The notes under the pieces were generated by a model, which saw nothing but the letters and a program-made list of their open reading frames with translations, did not search any database and was not told where the DNA came from. Below are positions 1 through 11,574 of a stretch of 64,000 bases of DNA, piece by piece. Each line of letters opens with the position of its first letter. Positions within the stretch are counted from its first letter, which is position 1. Origin of the DNA: Leuctra nigra (taxonomy: Eukaryota; Arthropoda; Insecta; Plecoptera; Leuctridae); assembly GCA_934045905.1 (NCBI GenBank), contig OW203762.1, positions 5,208,001-5,272,000 on the forward strand. The letters run 5' to 3'. Both the position numbers and the translations under genes were made by a program.

Positions 1-932
1 GCGATACTGGTCATTAGAGAGGATCCGCAATGCGCGATACTGGTCATTAGAGAGGATCCGCAAGGCGCGATACTGGTCATTAGAGAGGATCCGCAAGGCG
101 CGATACTGGTCATTAGAGAGGATCCGCAAGGCGCGATACTGGTCATGAGAGAGGATCCGCAAGGCGCGATACTGGTCATTAGAGAGGATCCGCAATGCGC
201 GATACTGGTCATTAGAGAGGATCCGCAATGCGCGATACTGGTCATTAGAGAGGATCCGCAATGCGCGATACTGGTCATTAGAGAGGATCCGCAAGGCGCG
301 ATACTGGTCATTAGAGAGGATCCGCAATGCGCGATACTGGTCATTAGAGAGGATCCGCAAGGCGCGATACTCGTCATTAGAGAGGATCCGCAAGGCGCGA
401 TACTGGTCATTAGAGAGGATCCGCAAGGCGCGATACTGGTCATTAGAGAGGATCCGCAAGGCGCGATACTGGTCATTAGAGAGGATCCGCAAGGCGCGAT
501 ACTGGTCATTAGAGAGGATCCGCAAGGCGCGATACTGGTCATTAGAGAGGATCCGCAAGGCGCGATACTGGTCATTAGAGAGGATCCGCAAGGCGCGATA
601 CTGGTCATTAGAGAGGATCCGCAATGCGCGATACTGGTCATTAGAGAGGATCCGCAAGGCGCGATACTGGTCATTAGAGAGGATCCGCAATGCGCGATAC
701 TGGTCATTAGAGAGGATCCGCAAGGCGCGATACTGGTCATTAGAGAGGATCCGCAAGGCGCGATACTGGTCATTAGAGAGGATCCGCAAGGCGCGATACT
801 GGTCATTAGAGAGGATCCGCAAGGCGCGATACTGGTCATTAGAGAGGATCCGCAAGGCGCGATACTGGTCATTAGAGAGGATCCGCAATGCGCGATACTG
901 GTCATTAGAGAGGATCCGCAATGCGCGATACT
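1..932 (+). repeat. 33-bp minisatellite, about 28 copies, truncated by window start
   Basis: A 33-bp unit containing a GGATCC (BamHI) word repeats head to tail from base 1. The main variation is one G/T position, which changes the translated residue between Gly and Cys. Because 33 is a multiple of three, one plus frame stays open from base 1 and closes at the TGA at 943-945, giving the 11-residue period AILVIREDPQG/C. A second plus frame is also open through the array. I read this as a minisatellite rather than a demonstrated gene; a 3' coding exon of a repeat protein cannot be excluded because the left end lies outside the window. Confidence 0.95.
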
Positions 933-945
933 AGCGCCTGGGTGA

Positions 946-1770
946 TCGCGAGCCACGCACGCACTCGCTCATCGCCGGTGAATGCTCACACGTATCAGTC
1001 CGCAGGAGGACATCTTGCTTTAGTGCACACTCTGTTCTGTGAGTACCCTCTAGCGCTTCAGACAAAACAACAATTGGTATTTTAAAAAAAAATTAAAAAA
1101 TGTGAATAATATTGTTATCACGGGAAAACAAAAAATGAACGCTCAATGCATTTTATGGACTGAGAAATGTAAGATCGTACCATCAGAAGTAAGTCTATTG
1201 CCTCGTCTCACTCAAGTAGGTGAGCCCTCATTTGTATTATAAATGTAACATGACCATCATCATTTCAATTTGTTCAAAGATATTATTTATATAATTTGTA
1301 TATTTTGAACAAAAATATATATATAAATATATATTTGAAAAATAAAATAAATATATATATTTTTCAATATTATATTTTTTATTTCTTAAATTTCTTTTTA
1401 ATAATTTTGATATTTTGTCAAGTGTACAGCTCGTTTGTAAGTCTTCCACAACAACACAATGAGGCGTAAATGAAATTCGAGTATGATTAAAAGTCTAACA
1501 ATTCGATCCCAATACAAAGATATTATGTAAACCATCGATGGAAAACAACGCAGCTTCAGTCAGCAATAAAAACAAACCCATGGGGTATCATGGCATCATG
1601 TTTCAATTTTCAATTCACAATCACAAATTGAATTTTGAATATCGATCGTCAATATATCAGTTACATGAACGTAATATGATAATAAAAATGTTTTTCAAAT
1701 TCAAAGAAGCCTCTTCTGAGGCCCTGAAACTCCTTCCAAATAATCGAAATCACCCATATAGAAACGATTC
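946..1770. other. AT-rich unique stretch, no gene recognised
   Basis: No recognisable coding or RNA gene. Positions 1310-1385 are almost pure A/T with partly self-complementary runs of ATATAT and poly-A/T. A 78-codon frame at 1538-1774 on the plus strand has no recognisable motif and I do not call it. Confidence 0.6.
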
Positions 1771-1771
1771 A

Positions 1772-2520
1772 TGACCCTTTCATGACCAAATACTGACCCA
1801 TTGGTGACATGCATCAATATGGGGTGACCAACTAATGACCAACTGATAACTCATGGTGACCCGCAGCTTGGAGGTGACCCAATGAAGGTGACTAGAACAT
1901 GACCCATTAATGACATCTAAGTCACAAACTGATTGCCCAATGGGTCACCTGTAGTCACGATTTGGTCATCATGACCCCTGCATGACAATTGACTACTACA
2001 TGATGACCCAATGATAGCAAAATGGGCCATGTCTATGCCACCTTTGGGTCAGGTTGAATAGGTGCTTATTTGAAATGACCCCTACATGACAATTGACTAC
2101 TACATGATGACCCAATGATAGCAAATGGGTTATGTCTATGCCACCTTGGGGTCAGGTTGAATAAGTGCTTACTTGAAGTGACCCTTGCATGACCATTGGT
2201 TACTACATGATGACCCAATGATAGCAAATGGGTCATGTCTATGCCACCTTGGGGTCAGGTTGAATAGGTGCTTACTTGAAGTGACCCTTGCATGACCATT
2301 GGTTACTACATGATGACCCAATGATAGCAAAATGGGCCATGCCTATGCTACCTTTGGGTCAGATGACCCTTGCATGACCATAGGTTACTACATGATGACC
2401 CATTGATAGCAAAATGGGTCACGACTATGCTACCTATGGGTCAGATTGAAGAGGTACCTAGTTGAAATGACCCCTGAGTGACAATTTGATCACTACATGT
2501 GGGTTGCGATGATGATTCGT
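1772..2520. repeat. TGACC-rich field with ~103-bp tandem repeat
   Basis: From about 1772 the words TGACC and GGTCA occur every 10-20 bases. Within it a longer unit repeats in tandem, with starts near 1971, 2075, 2178, 2281, 2363 and 2467 (spacings 104, 103, 103, 82 and 104). Each unit contains a CTACATGATGACCCA-like word and a TTTGGGTCAGGTTGA-like word. The fifth unit is shortened by an internal deletion. Sequence of the same style reappears at 4405-4770. Confidence 0.85.
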
Positions 2521-4187
2521 TTAGGTAATTAGCCATAGGTAATTGACCACTAGAACGGGGCGGAGTTAACTTTTGTTCGCGTCTCAGCCGCTAGGGGGCA
2601 GCTTTGTCGTGGCCCAAGTTCTGCCGGCCAACAAGGATGCCGTAAGATTCCTGCAGCAACTTACGTGGATAAAATCGTTAAAAAAGTTATATTGTTTTAA
2701 TCAAAGTTATTTTATGAAGTATGTAGGCAAGTAGGAAGGCCATTGGCTACTCAAAGAATGTTATAGTTTGTTGGTGAGTGGATATTATAGCGAGATATGG
2801 ACTTCAGACAAATGTGTTGATTCCTGGCTTTTGCTAGCGCGGGAAGCTGAATATTTCTTACTCTCTACATTTATGTAAGCAATCTATAGGTACCTATACT
2901 AAATAGGAATAATTCACTGGTGAACGTTATTTTTATTACGGATGTTTATTATTCACGGATTTATTGACGGTTTGTTGATTATTTCTACATACCTACCTAT
3001 ACCCACCCACTTACCTACAAACAGTTTGTTGGTGGTATTTTTTACTCTTGTAGGTCTAAACTAGAAGTAAGTAAATATTTTCGTCTAGGTATGAAGGTAT
3101 GAAGGCATTGCACTTGGTAATCACCTATATAGCAGGATGATCAAATGAGTCAAGTTAGGGAATTATGTACATGTATAGGGAATTAAACAAGCAAATAAAA
3201 CACGGTCGCTTTGCCAACACAGCAAACAGCCGTTCGTTCAATCGAATTCTTATAATTCTCTCTTTTCTCACAGCAATGTTACTAGAAAATCTATGAAATG
3301 TTATTCAGGGAACTTTTGTGCTGATGTTACACCCCGACACAACACATTTCGGTACCATTTTCGCCACTGAAATACGATTTTTGAATCAACCGAACTGACT
3401 TCCCTATGTGTTCTAATGGCGCGCGGCGACGAGCTGGCCCACAACCATGTTCCCGCCACTAGGTCACGTGACTCGTGACGTATCAGGAGGCGGAGCGTTC
3501 TAGTGGTTAATTGGTTAGCCATCGACTTGGAGTACTTGCAATTTATTATGGAGTTGGAGTTAGTTAGCTTTTGTTCTATACCTCTATTTAAGAAAAGTGT
3601 TAATATTCCTAGTACTTAATTCGAGAAAATAATAAACAAGACAAATTAATTGTTACCCGAAATTAAAATCAAACAATTAGATTCGAGCAATCTTTGAGCT
3701 ATGCTAAAACGAGCTAATCCTCGCAATATCTACACATTTTCATATTAAATGGAACATTATCACTTTTTAACCAATTTGAGGGTATATTTTCACATTTAAC
3801 AAATCCGATTATCTTATTCGAAATTTTTGCAACCGGTGCCACTGGCAGGTATTTTGACTTTCATAATCTTGAAGCATGAATGTACAAGGGAGGGGTTATA
3901 TTTATTGTATACAACCGGTCTTAACTGAAATTACAAACTATTTATTGTGTTTATTTGACACTAGCAACTTGAAATATTCAACGTAAGTTTTCTATGATAA
4001 TATTAACTTATATTTAATATTTAATTCTATATTTTGTATTTTAAAATAGCATGGAAATACAGACTAATATATATATATATATATATCGGTTTATAGTTCA
4101 CACTCCAGATCAATGAACATCAGCATAACATAGTACAACATTTCCCAATTAAGGTATTCTTTTAACGCGCTAAAACCTCAGTCGTCA
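2521..4187. other. Mostly AT-rich stretch between the two TGACC/GGTCA fields
   Basis: No gene recognised. A GC-rich island sits at about 3415-3500, and a short (AT)n run at about 4066-4086. The minus-strand 73-codon frame at 3301-3522 has no recognisable domain. The stretch may be the interior of a larger element flanked by the two TGACC/GGTCA fields, but I could not define termini. Confidence 0.5.
3463..3472. promoter_or_regulatory. GTCACGTGAC palindrome (E-box/CLEAR-type)
   Basis: A perfect 10-bp palindrome with a CACGTG core inside a GC-rich patch, followed within 10 bases by GTGACGTA, a CRE-like half. GTCACGTGAC is the known consensus of MiT/TFE-family (CLEAR) sites in animals. No transcript start or exon is recognisable next to it, so function is only suggested; a chance match is possible. 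Confidence 0.2.
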
Positions 4188-4262
4188 GCCTGGTCCATGG
4201 GATAGCGCGTCTGCCTTCTAACCGTGTCTACCGTCGCCGTCGTGGGTTCGATCCTATGTCTA
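4188..4262 (+). repeat. tRNA-Arg-like sequence (SINE head or pseudo-tRNA)
   Basis: The stretch has a D-arm/A-box-like part (TGGTCCATGGGATAGCGCG at 4191-4209) and a perfect B-box GGTTCGATCC at 4245-4254. The part around CTTCTAA resembles the anticodon loop of tRNA-Arg(TCT). The anticodon stem does not pair well and the acceptor stem is not convincing, so it is more likely a tRNA-derived SINE head or decayed pseudogene than a functional tRNA. Confidence 0.5.
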
Positions 4263-4404
4263 ATCGAATTGCGTTTAATTTCAGATTCTGATCACAATTG
4301 TACTTATCTCTGTAAATGAGTTCACAAAATGTAATTACAATTAAAACCTATCAAGTTACAATTAATTACATGTTCATTTTTTGAAATTTTTTGGTAGTAA
4401 CGGT

Positions 4405-4770
4405 TTTATGGGTCACGCTGTAGTCAGCAGTTCGCTACTACTTGGCCAGGTGTAGTTGGTCAGCTCGGGTCAGCAATGGGCCATTAGGTTGTCACGTTAG
4501 GAACTAACTTTGGGTCGTCTTAGAGCTACCAGTTGGTCATGAGATTGTAACGTAAGGTACGAACTTTGGGTCAGCTAAACACTACCGTGTGGTCATGAGA
4601 AAGTCACTAGGAGGTACTTACTCGATGATGACCCACATGCTGACCAACTACTGGCCCTATGACACATTTCCCACTACTTGGTCACCATGGAAAGCAACCT
4701 TTGGGTCATTAAATGGTCAGGTTGAAAAGTCATCAGTTGGTCACTAAGATATCACGTAAAATTTCTATAT
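4405..4770. repeat. GGTCA/TGACC-rich field, second copy
   Basis: Dense GGTCA, TGACC and GTCAC words. A short tandem of about 60 bp is visible at 4495-4610 (each unit has a GTCACGT/GTAACGT word, an ACTTTGGGTC word and a TTGGTCATGAG-like word). The field resembles 1772-2520 in word content (TTTGGGTCA, GGTCAGGTTGA) but is not a clean copy. Confidence 0.7.
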
Positions 4771-5503
4771 GGGCAATCAATCAAATTTTCTATATTTACT
4801 TACATTTTTTTATATTTGTATTTAGTACTTACTATATTTATTTACACTAATAAAGGCATATAAAGCTTAAGTAAATACATAAAAACACGAATGCAAAACT
4901 TTCTAAGTCGAATCATAATAATGTGTGCCTTCTAAAGCCGATTCTCTGGACACAATAAATCCTCTGATACCTCCTAATACCTCCTAAAATAATTTACAAG
5001 TTTTCGGAGAAATATGACATCTTAAACGCTCAAGGGTTCATTACATTTTAAGCTGATTCTGTTCATTGACCTATTGACACCTAAGTCAATATTGACAATT
5101 TGTGTTCACTCCTCCTTATACACGATCAAGGCTTCACCGTTCAACCGATCAATCTTGTGTACAGTACACTCTCTAATGCCACATGAGCGGTCTCGCGTAC
5201 AGTTTTTTAACAGGATCCTGTGAATGTTAAAAATTAAAATGTAACCATTTAATATCAACATTAAATTTTGCATGGTCAACATGATCAACATTTTAAGAAT
5301 TTTTTTCAATTCTCAGACTGATCTGCTTATAGCTTCAAAAATTATTGACATTTTTTAGCGTGTTTGGAAATATTTGTAAACTTTCTTGAAGGAAATGTCA
5401 TATGTTTTATCACTTTTGACGCATTTCGTTTGTGCTCTTTCCAAGGTCTGTAGAGCATCAACTTGCAAACACATGTGAATTCACATGCAATAAACACGCA
5501 TCT
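4771..5503. other. AT-rich stretch, nothing recognised
   Basis: No coding region, RNA gene or repeat that I can support. A minus frame of 67 codons at 5106-5309 shows no known motif. Confidence 0.6.
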
Positions 5504-5527
5504 CCCCCCCCCCCCCCCCCCCCCCCC
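5504..5527. repeat. Poly-C tract (24 C)
   Basis: An uninterrupted run of 24 cytosines. It explains the proline run in the small plus-strand frame over 5432-5674, which I do not consider coding. Similar C or G tracts occur at 6985-7001, 26874-26892, 33275-33293 and 49203-49214. Confidence 0.95.
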
Positions 5528-6580
5528 TGCCTATCAATGAACGCCAATCATCTTCTCTCGCATCACGCCATCATCCAATCACCCCGGGCGGCCAGCGTGT
5601 TGCTAACCCACTTCAGTAATTGCCCGCAGAATCAACGCACCACCTCGTGCTCTAGCATTGACTTCCTCGCATAAGACAAGAGACAGGACAAAACAAGTGG
5701 AGATGATTCATGTGGCAGTGATAAGCCGCTTGATCCGGTCGTAAGAACAACTTAATGATATTCGTCACTCAAAACGTTTGAATTTTTTTTAAATGTGTAA
5801 TGTTTGCGTAGTTATTCTAGAGTCGAAATGAGAAATATAAAAATTACCTCATAAATACAATTATTGTGGTCAAAAAACTCAACTTGACGGTTATATTTCC
5901 ATTTTTTGTCATTTGTGTCCATGTTTGGGCACAAATATTATATTTTACAAGTTGGTAGTCGTCTATATAAAAGATTCAAATTTCAGGAGCCAAAATACTA
6001 TTTGCTAGTGATATCAGGTGCACATTAATATAAAGTGCAAAATATTAATTCAGGTACTAAAATACAGATTCAGATGAAAATTCATGCGCAAAGATGATAA
6101 TGTCCTGTGCCATGATATATTTGCTGTTGCTAAGTTACTAATTGAAGGGCTACGGACTAACATTGCAGGCCGAGTGTAGACTCAGTTCCAACAAACAATC
6201 TGCATTAGCAGCTCGGCGCTGTTAACACGTAACAATCACGGCGGTGGGCGGGTGGGTGGGGGGGGATGATCCCTACCCAGGGTTAAATAATGATCGATCA
6301 TAATCAGAGATTTCCAGCGCCTCTTTGTCTCAGACAAACAGCAAGATCAATACTGGCGGCTCACCTCAGCGCTGGCGAGTAAACACAACCTTGACACCAC
6401 GTGATCAGCGCATTAGCATAGGAGGTAAGATATCCAGGACAGAATGCGGACGTCCCTACCAGCGCGTGAGTCTGACCTGTGTAGTCACCTCTACACATTA
6501 GACGTCAACGACGAGGTTATATTGCGCACATTCATTTTTACTTTTAACTTTTTTGATCATATGTGGGGAGGGGTCGACCT
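5528..6580. other. Stretch without recognised gene; G-rich patch at about 6243-6266
   Basis: Mixed unique sequence. At 6243-6266 there are several G runs close together that could form a G-quadruplex on the plus strand. No coding or RNA gene can be supported. Confidence 0.5.
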
Positions 6581-6749
6581 AACGGGCCCGATCCGGGGGA
6601 GTCTGAAACTGTTGGGAAAGCCAGTTCAGAATGGGGACAAACAGGGGGAGGGGCTTCGGGCCGGTAGAGGGGGATCTCGAGGGGGGAGGCCGGCCCGAGG
6701 GGCCCGCAAATTTGGGGAGGGCATGGGACTAGGTCGACCCTGGACTGCA
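6581..6749 (-). repeat. GC-rich dispersed repeat, copy 1
   Basis: Read on the minus strand this stretch aligns over about 180 bp with 48401-48596 on the plus strand, sharing blocks such as CCATTCTG, CTGGCTTTC, ACTCCCCC and GATCGGGCCC. The pair shows a dispersed repeat family, probably a fragment of a non-autonomous transposon. The overlapping frames (6444-6833 plus, 6544-6750 minus) are not credible as genes. Confidence 0.75.
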
Positions 6750-6984
6750 CTTAGCGGTCCATCGGGGGGTCCTCTATATGTCCTGATAAAACTTACCCCC
6801 TATCGCGATTACCAGTCATACACAGACGTATAGTATAAGTTACCTTAAAATGAAATGTGTATACAGATGGGTGATAATTTTGCAAGACATGGTTTCATAG
6901 CTGCGGCTTTTACAGAACATAACGAGGCGGCTGTACATTCATGGAAATATAGTCGGTAAAACCTCCTTCCCCTTTCTATAGACA

Positions 6985-7001
6985 CCCCCCCCCCCCCCCC
7001 C
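6985..7001. repeat. Poly-C tract (17 C)
   Basis: Uninterrupted run of 17 cytosines flanked by CT-rich sequence. Confidence 0.95.
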
Positions 7002-7504
7002 TTCCGGAACCGGAACATTGGAAACGTTGTCTGAATGTGGTGGAGGGTGAATGGAGGATTTACCGAACATATTTCCATGGCTGATCCCAGTCCAGTGGCG
7101 TAACAGAAAGGTCGTCCCTTATCCACAAAGCCACTGAATTCATTTTCAAATACAACCTTTTACAATCAAATATGATTCCCAAGATACACTTATGAAGATC
7201 CTTTCATGTACACTTGGCCAAAGTAAAAATGGTATTTGAGAGAAATAGATTGTCTGACAAAGATTTGGTGGCATCATCTCATGAGGTCTGTGGGCTGTGC
7301 TAACGCCTCATATAGTAGGTGAGCTCCGATTTCAATTATAATAACAAGGATTAATTGTCACGGAACCTGACCAGCAGCCAATCCGTTTCGTTCAAATACC
7401 TTAATTTACTTTGGCAAAGTGTACCATCTCTCAAACCGAACGTCTAGTTACACACAAAAAAGTTATTTAAAAATGGTACTAGCCCAATTAAATCGATTAA
7501 ACCT

Positions 7505-7880
7505 TTGATTGAACGATTCCTTGTTAAGTTTCAAAAATCACATGATATCCTTCAAACAATATACCTGGGACCACTCATATGATATGATATTACTGTGTAC
7601 ACAATATCAGATCAATCTGTTAAACGGTCATTATTAGTTTCATTTCGTTTGAAACTTTCTGCTCTAACTACCTTGCCTTGAACTGAAGAATCGAAGTCGC
7701 CGTGAATTTGACAGCCAACACACAAAATGTCCCTAAAATTACAAAAACTTTTGAAAATAACTACAAATTAGACTGAAAATTGGCAAAAATACCTTAAATG
7801 TTGCTACCAATTACCATGCGAAGTTTTTAGTTGGTCGGTCAATCGGCAATACCCGCTGCACGAGAGCGGGTATTGCGTTG
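7505..7880 (+). repeat. Dispersed repeat family D, fragment 1
   Basis: The stretch aligns with 50785-51150 in the same orientation. Shared blocks include ACCTGGGACCACTCATATGA, TTTCTGCTCTAACTACCTTG and AATTTGACAG. The family has no ORF here and I cannot classify it; conserved non-coding 3' regions of LINE or SINE elements look like this. Confidence 0.75.
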
Positions 7881-8039
7881 ATTGTTTGAGTATCCCCTTG
7901 CAGCAGTCTGGTCGGGGGTCTCTTTGCTCCTTGATGCTTTATTATTAATGACATTTTGTTTCAACATTTTAGATTTAGCTTCGTCAGTTTCTTGATCTTC
8001 AATTTCACGCAGACGCTTTTTCGCCTTTATGGCTTTCAT
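7839..8039 (-). pseudogene. Small basic protein fragment, possibly transposon-derived
   Basis: A 66-codon minus-strand frame starts with MKAIKAKKRLREIEDQE and contains SRSKETPDQTAARGYSNNQR. The ETPDQxxAR word and abundant Lys/Arg resemble the ETPEQ-type basic repeats that precede helicase domains in some arthropod Helitron-like proteins, a family resemblance from memory only. It has no helicase or Rep domain and no continuation. It may equally be a chance frame; its C-terminal part overlaps the hairpin at 7847-7875 and repeat family D. Confidence 0.25.
7847..7875. repeat. Perfect 11-bp stem hairpin
   Basis: CAATACCCGCT and AGCGGGTATTG form a perfect 11-bp stem around a 7-nt loop. Flanking CAATC and GATTG can extend the stem after small bulges. 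Stability is high for this AT-rich neighbourhood. It lies at the edge of repeat family D, so it may be a terminal structure of a transposon. Confidence 0.8.
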
Positions 8040-8984
8040 TCAGCAGAAGTCTTTCCATTTTTCGGCATATTTAAATAGGGATAAGATAGGTAATGAAAAA
8101 GTAAGAAGTAGAGTACCTACCTAATTAAAGTACAATAATATTTGTGTGATCAATGTTTGAAATGCACGAAATGTGTGCTCAAGACGTAATTTATTCAATG
8201 TCGTAATGTTACGAAATGAATCTTGAACAAACTTCGCAAATATGAAAATAAAGTAAACACCTTTCAACTAATAAGCGAAAGGAATCAAAGTTCCACACAC
8301 AAAAAACGGATCAGGTAAAATAGTAACTACCTAGTTTAGAAACGGAATGAATCCAACGTTCCACAATTAAAATAAGACAACGCAATGTTTTGAACTGAAT
8401 GAATCAAAACTTTCAAAAAAAATAGCAACCTTCAAGGAAATGTCAGGCTAGACAGAAGCTCAGAAACGGAATAAATCCAACGTTTCCAAGAAGAAAATAA
8501 TTTGAAATAATCAATCCCCTGGACAAAAACTGTAGATACCTAATATCTATGCTTTAAAAGCGATTCAATTTTACTAATACCTTCACAAAGTACACCAAAT
8601 TGCCAAAATTATCAACGAAAAGAAGCAAAATCAGGAGAGATTTGGAATGACGTGTGAACGCTAGAAGAGAACAAACGCCACTCAATGATATTATTGAAAT
8701 GTGAGCTTATGTTTCTAATCCCTCCTGGATGCAAAATCAGCCAAGTAGAAACACGGGAGGCACGGCCATCAGAACTACGAATTGACGAAAAGACAATCAA
8801 GGTCCTTAAAAACTCGAAATGATTTGTTGGAAACTATGATCCAAATTGAATTATTCAAATTTGATCAACTCAATAAACATAAAAATATCTGCTTTTCACT
8901 AAAAAAGTGTACATACCATCAAAACACTCTTGTACCTAAAGCAAATCAGATTCAGTTGCATTGGAAAGACATTCATTTTCAATG
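8040..8984. other. AT-rich stretch with diffuse short repeats
   Basis: The word GAAACGGAATRAATCCAACG occurs twice (near 8340 and 8463), with weaker relatives between, suggesting a decayed short tandem repeat. No gene recognised. Confidence 0.5.
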
Positions 8985-9400
8985 TTTCATTTCTGACAGC
9001 TATTAAAAATGTCAATAAGTGCATACTTTCTTGACAGATGCGGCTGAAAATTTGTAAAATAAGTGACATTGTTGGTCTTACTGACCATGCTAAATATGAG
9101 TTTGATCACATTTCTCGAAGACCATTTTCATTTTTTAGGCTATCAGGAGATACTTATTTTAACAATGAACCAATGGATGGATTTCAAAAAAAAATTGGGT
9201 CTGCAAACAGAAAAGGTTGTCTTTACATGTGTGCAAAATTTCAGGTCGATCGGTGAAACGGTGCGACTTCTATTGCTTCCTTTATAATACAAAAACAAAA
9301 ACAAAAAAAAATACAAAAAAAAACAGAGGTCCGTGCTAAAAGAGCCAAATGGAGTCGCTCGCTTCGCTCGCTCAATTATTGCTTGGCCCTTCTTTTAGAT
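8985..9400 (+). repeat. Dispersed repeat family D, fragment 2 with 3' end
   Basis: Related to 51030-51532: both contain AATGTCAATAA, a TGTTGGTC...GACCATGC block, a CAAAAACAAAAACAAAAA-type A-rich tract and then a CTCGCTNCGCTCGCTCAAT terminus (here 9356-9376). The shared A-rich tract plus a conserved terminal motif suggests the 3' end of a retroelement. Confidence 0.65.
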
Positions 9401-10660
9401 CTCAATTGTTTTAAGTGGGAAGGTGCTTGGCAGTTTTTTTTTACAAGTTTTTGTTTTTGTACAACATGTCATATGGGGTATAAGTTTATAGCAGCTTTCA
9501 CTGATCATTAAGTGTTACCTATCATTACAGTTAACGCCAACAACGTCACTTCTTGTCTAAAGTTTTCTGTTTTTCTTTCAATAGTTCCGAAGTTAGTATA
9601 ACGAAAGGGTCCATTTCTTTTGGTTGAATTTGAGTTATATCAAATTATAATTTGTTAAAAGTTCACAGCTTTGAGTCATGTGAATAACGTAAATTGTAGG
9701 TGTATTGTTCCGGTGTAAACCGGAATTTGTGCGTTCATCTCATAAAACGCGTATTTGTCGCCACTTGGTAAACTGAAAGGTACACGAAAGATGATTGTAA
9801 ATGCGTTTCCTCATTTTTAAATTCTCCCATGTTCACTTTTTTATGTCAAAGTTCCGAAGTATAAACTCAATTGGTAAAGCGTGCAGGCTTACAGATGTTT
9901 ACAACACATTTTAAATAAAATCCGGATGGTTTTTGGAGGGCAATGTAACTTAAAAGGAACTTAGTTAAGATTAACTAGCTGAGCCACCTGGTGTTTATAG
10001 TGCTGGTGGGAAGGAGTATGACGGGTGATGAAATTTACGCTACCCGCCTTACTCGCCTATGTACACGGATAGCATGGGCCGGCCTATACCTGGCATCTCC
10101 ACCTCTCTGCCTCTCCCTGTCAGGTCAACTTAATGTTTACATTTGTTTGTTCATGGCAAATACGATCGATGTCCATTTAGTATTGTTGTCTTCTTCTATA
10201 GGTACTTGTAAACAGTTATCGAGCTTGCATTTTAATTAGTCCACTGATCTTATTTAGTGATTATTATATTGTTTTGTGATGTTGCTGTGGAAGATAATAT
10301 TTTCATATTTTCAAACCAGGAAACAACTTCGTGCTATTGCCTAGATACTTGAAGAATATTATTGTATTGCCGATGTAAACAAGCCAGACCACTTCCGTAT
10401 ATAACGTTCGCATCAAAACCAATGTTTATTTTATTAGTGTCAGATTAGGAGGAACATCAGTTTCAGTTTCATTTATTTCCATTAAACAATGTCACTTGAT
10501 GAGACTTTGACTCACAGTTTGGAAATAAATCATAATAATTTAAAAGCGTTTTATTATTCTAACTTTTTAACGTAAGCATTGTTGGATGATGAAATGAAAT
10601 TTAAATCTCTCATACCCACAGATTTCCATTAATTTACACACCTATAAATACACCTTGCAT
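9401..10660. other. Stretch without recognised gene
   Basis: AT-rich unique sequence. The 82-codon plus frame at 9991-10239 includes a hydrophobic run (GLYLASPPLCLSLSG) but no family is recognised and the surroundings give no support, so it is not called. Confidence 0.55.
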
Positions 10661-11225
10661 GGACCCTTTAGCGTAGTTTCTTGTTTATTGTAACCGAGCT
10701 TCTAAGATTGACAGATTACAACATCTGAAATAATGAAATAATTTTGACTAAGTTGTAAACACATAATATACCTAGTAATGGAGCCATTTTGTGTGGTTTC
10801 TTGTTTCGTAACTGAACCATCAAGATTGACAAATTAGCAAAATTAAAATAATTAAATTTATTTTAGAAACTTAAAGTTGTGATCACGTAATGGATGCACG
10901 TAATGGAGCCTTTTTGTGTGGTTTCTTGTTTCGTGTTGTTCTTGTTTTTTGTTGAGCCACCAATATTGACAAATTAACTCTATTCTAAATATTAAATAAG
11001 TGTGACAAATAAAAAGTTGTAAACACCTAATACACTAAATATTAGTAATGGAGCCTTTACTGAATTTTACTATTTACTTAATTAACTGAATTTTACATAA
11101 TTAAATAATTCGGATAAATTATAAGCTGTGACAACCTTATGCACCCAGTAATGGAGCCTTTTTGTGTGGTTTCTAGTTTAGTAACTGAGCCACCAAGATT
11201 CTGTTGATTAGCATGACCACGAATT
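10661..11225 (+). repeat. Degenerate ~120-bp tandem repeat, five units
   Basis: The block TAATGGAGCCTTTTTGTGTGG (or variants) followed by TTTCTTGTTTCGTAACTGAGC and AAGATTGACAAATTA recurs with starts near 10661, 10778, 10902, 11046 and 11150. Unit length varies (117, 124, 144, 104). The last unit continues directly into the duplicated segment described next, and another derived copy begins at about 12787. Confidence 0.75.
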
Positions 11226-11404
11226 GTTTTATTGCACAACTTTACGTACAACGTATACATTGACAATCATTATTAGAGTCCAATGAGAATAATATTAAAA
11301 AGAGTAGCTATGTAATCGTTGAATGTATTCGGATTAACATTTTGAATATATACACAAGAAGGTTAAACATTTTTTAAGTAAATAAAAAGATAAAAAATAA
11401 AACG

Positions 11405-11480
11405 TTTGTTACGGGGATCGAACCCGGCAACGCCGTGATCGAAGTCACTTGCCTCATGTGACCGAGCCAATTCGCCACAC
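11405..11480 (-). repeat. tRNA-Arg-like sequence 1 in copy A
   Basis: The reverse complement has a B-box-like GGGTTCGATCCCC (11411-11423) and an A-box-like TGGCGAATTGGCTCGG, spaced as in a tRNA, with GTGACTTCGATCAC where an anticodon arm would lie. The CTTCGA loop resembles tRNA-Arg(TCG) but is one base short. Likely a SINE head or pseudo-tRNA; a functional tRNA is unlikely. Confidence 0.5.
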
Positions 11481-11574
11481 TGAAATATAAACCTGTGTAG
11501 TATATCAAAGAAGAAAGGTGGAGCGTAAAACGACGTGCACAATTCCTGATTCCCTGATATCTTCACTGTTCACG

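Noticed and set aside
5432..5674. Proline-rich small protein
   Set aside because: The proline run is the translation of a 24-C homopolymer; no other support.
7093..7136. CAGTGG...CCACTG as a 44-bp hAT remnant
   Set aside because: Only 6-7 bp of inverted termini, no target duplication, and too short to judge.
7847..7875. Helitron 3' terminal hairpin
   Set aside because: On the minus strand the nearest CTRR lies about 16 bases after the stem and is followed by A rather than the expected T; no 5' TC end was found.
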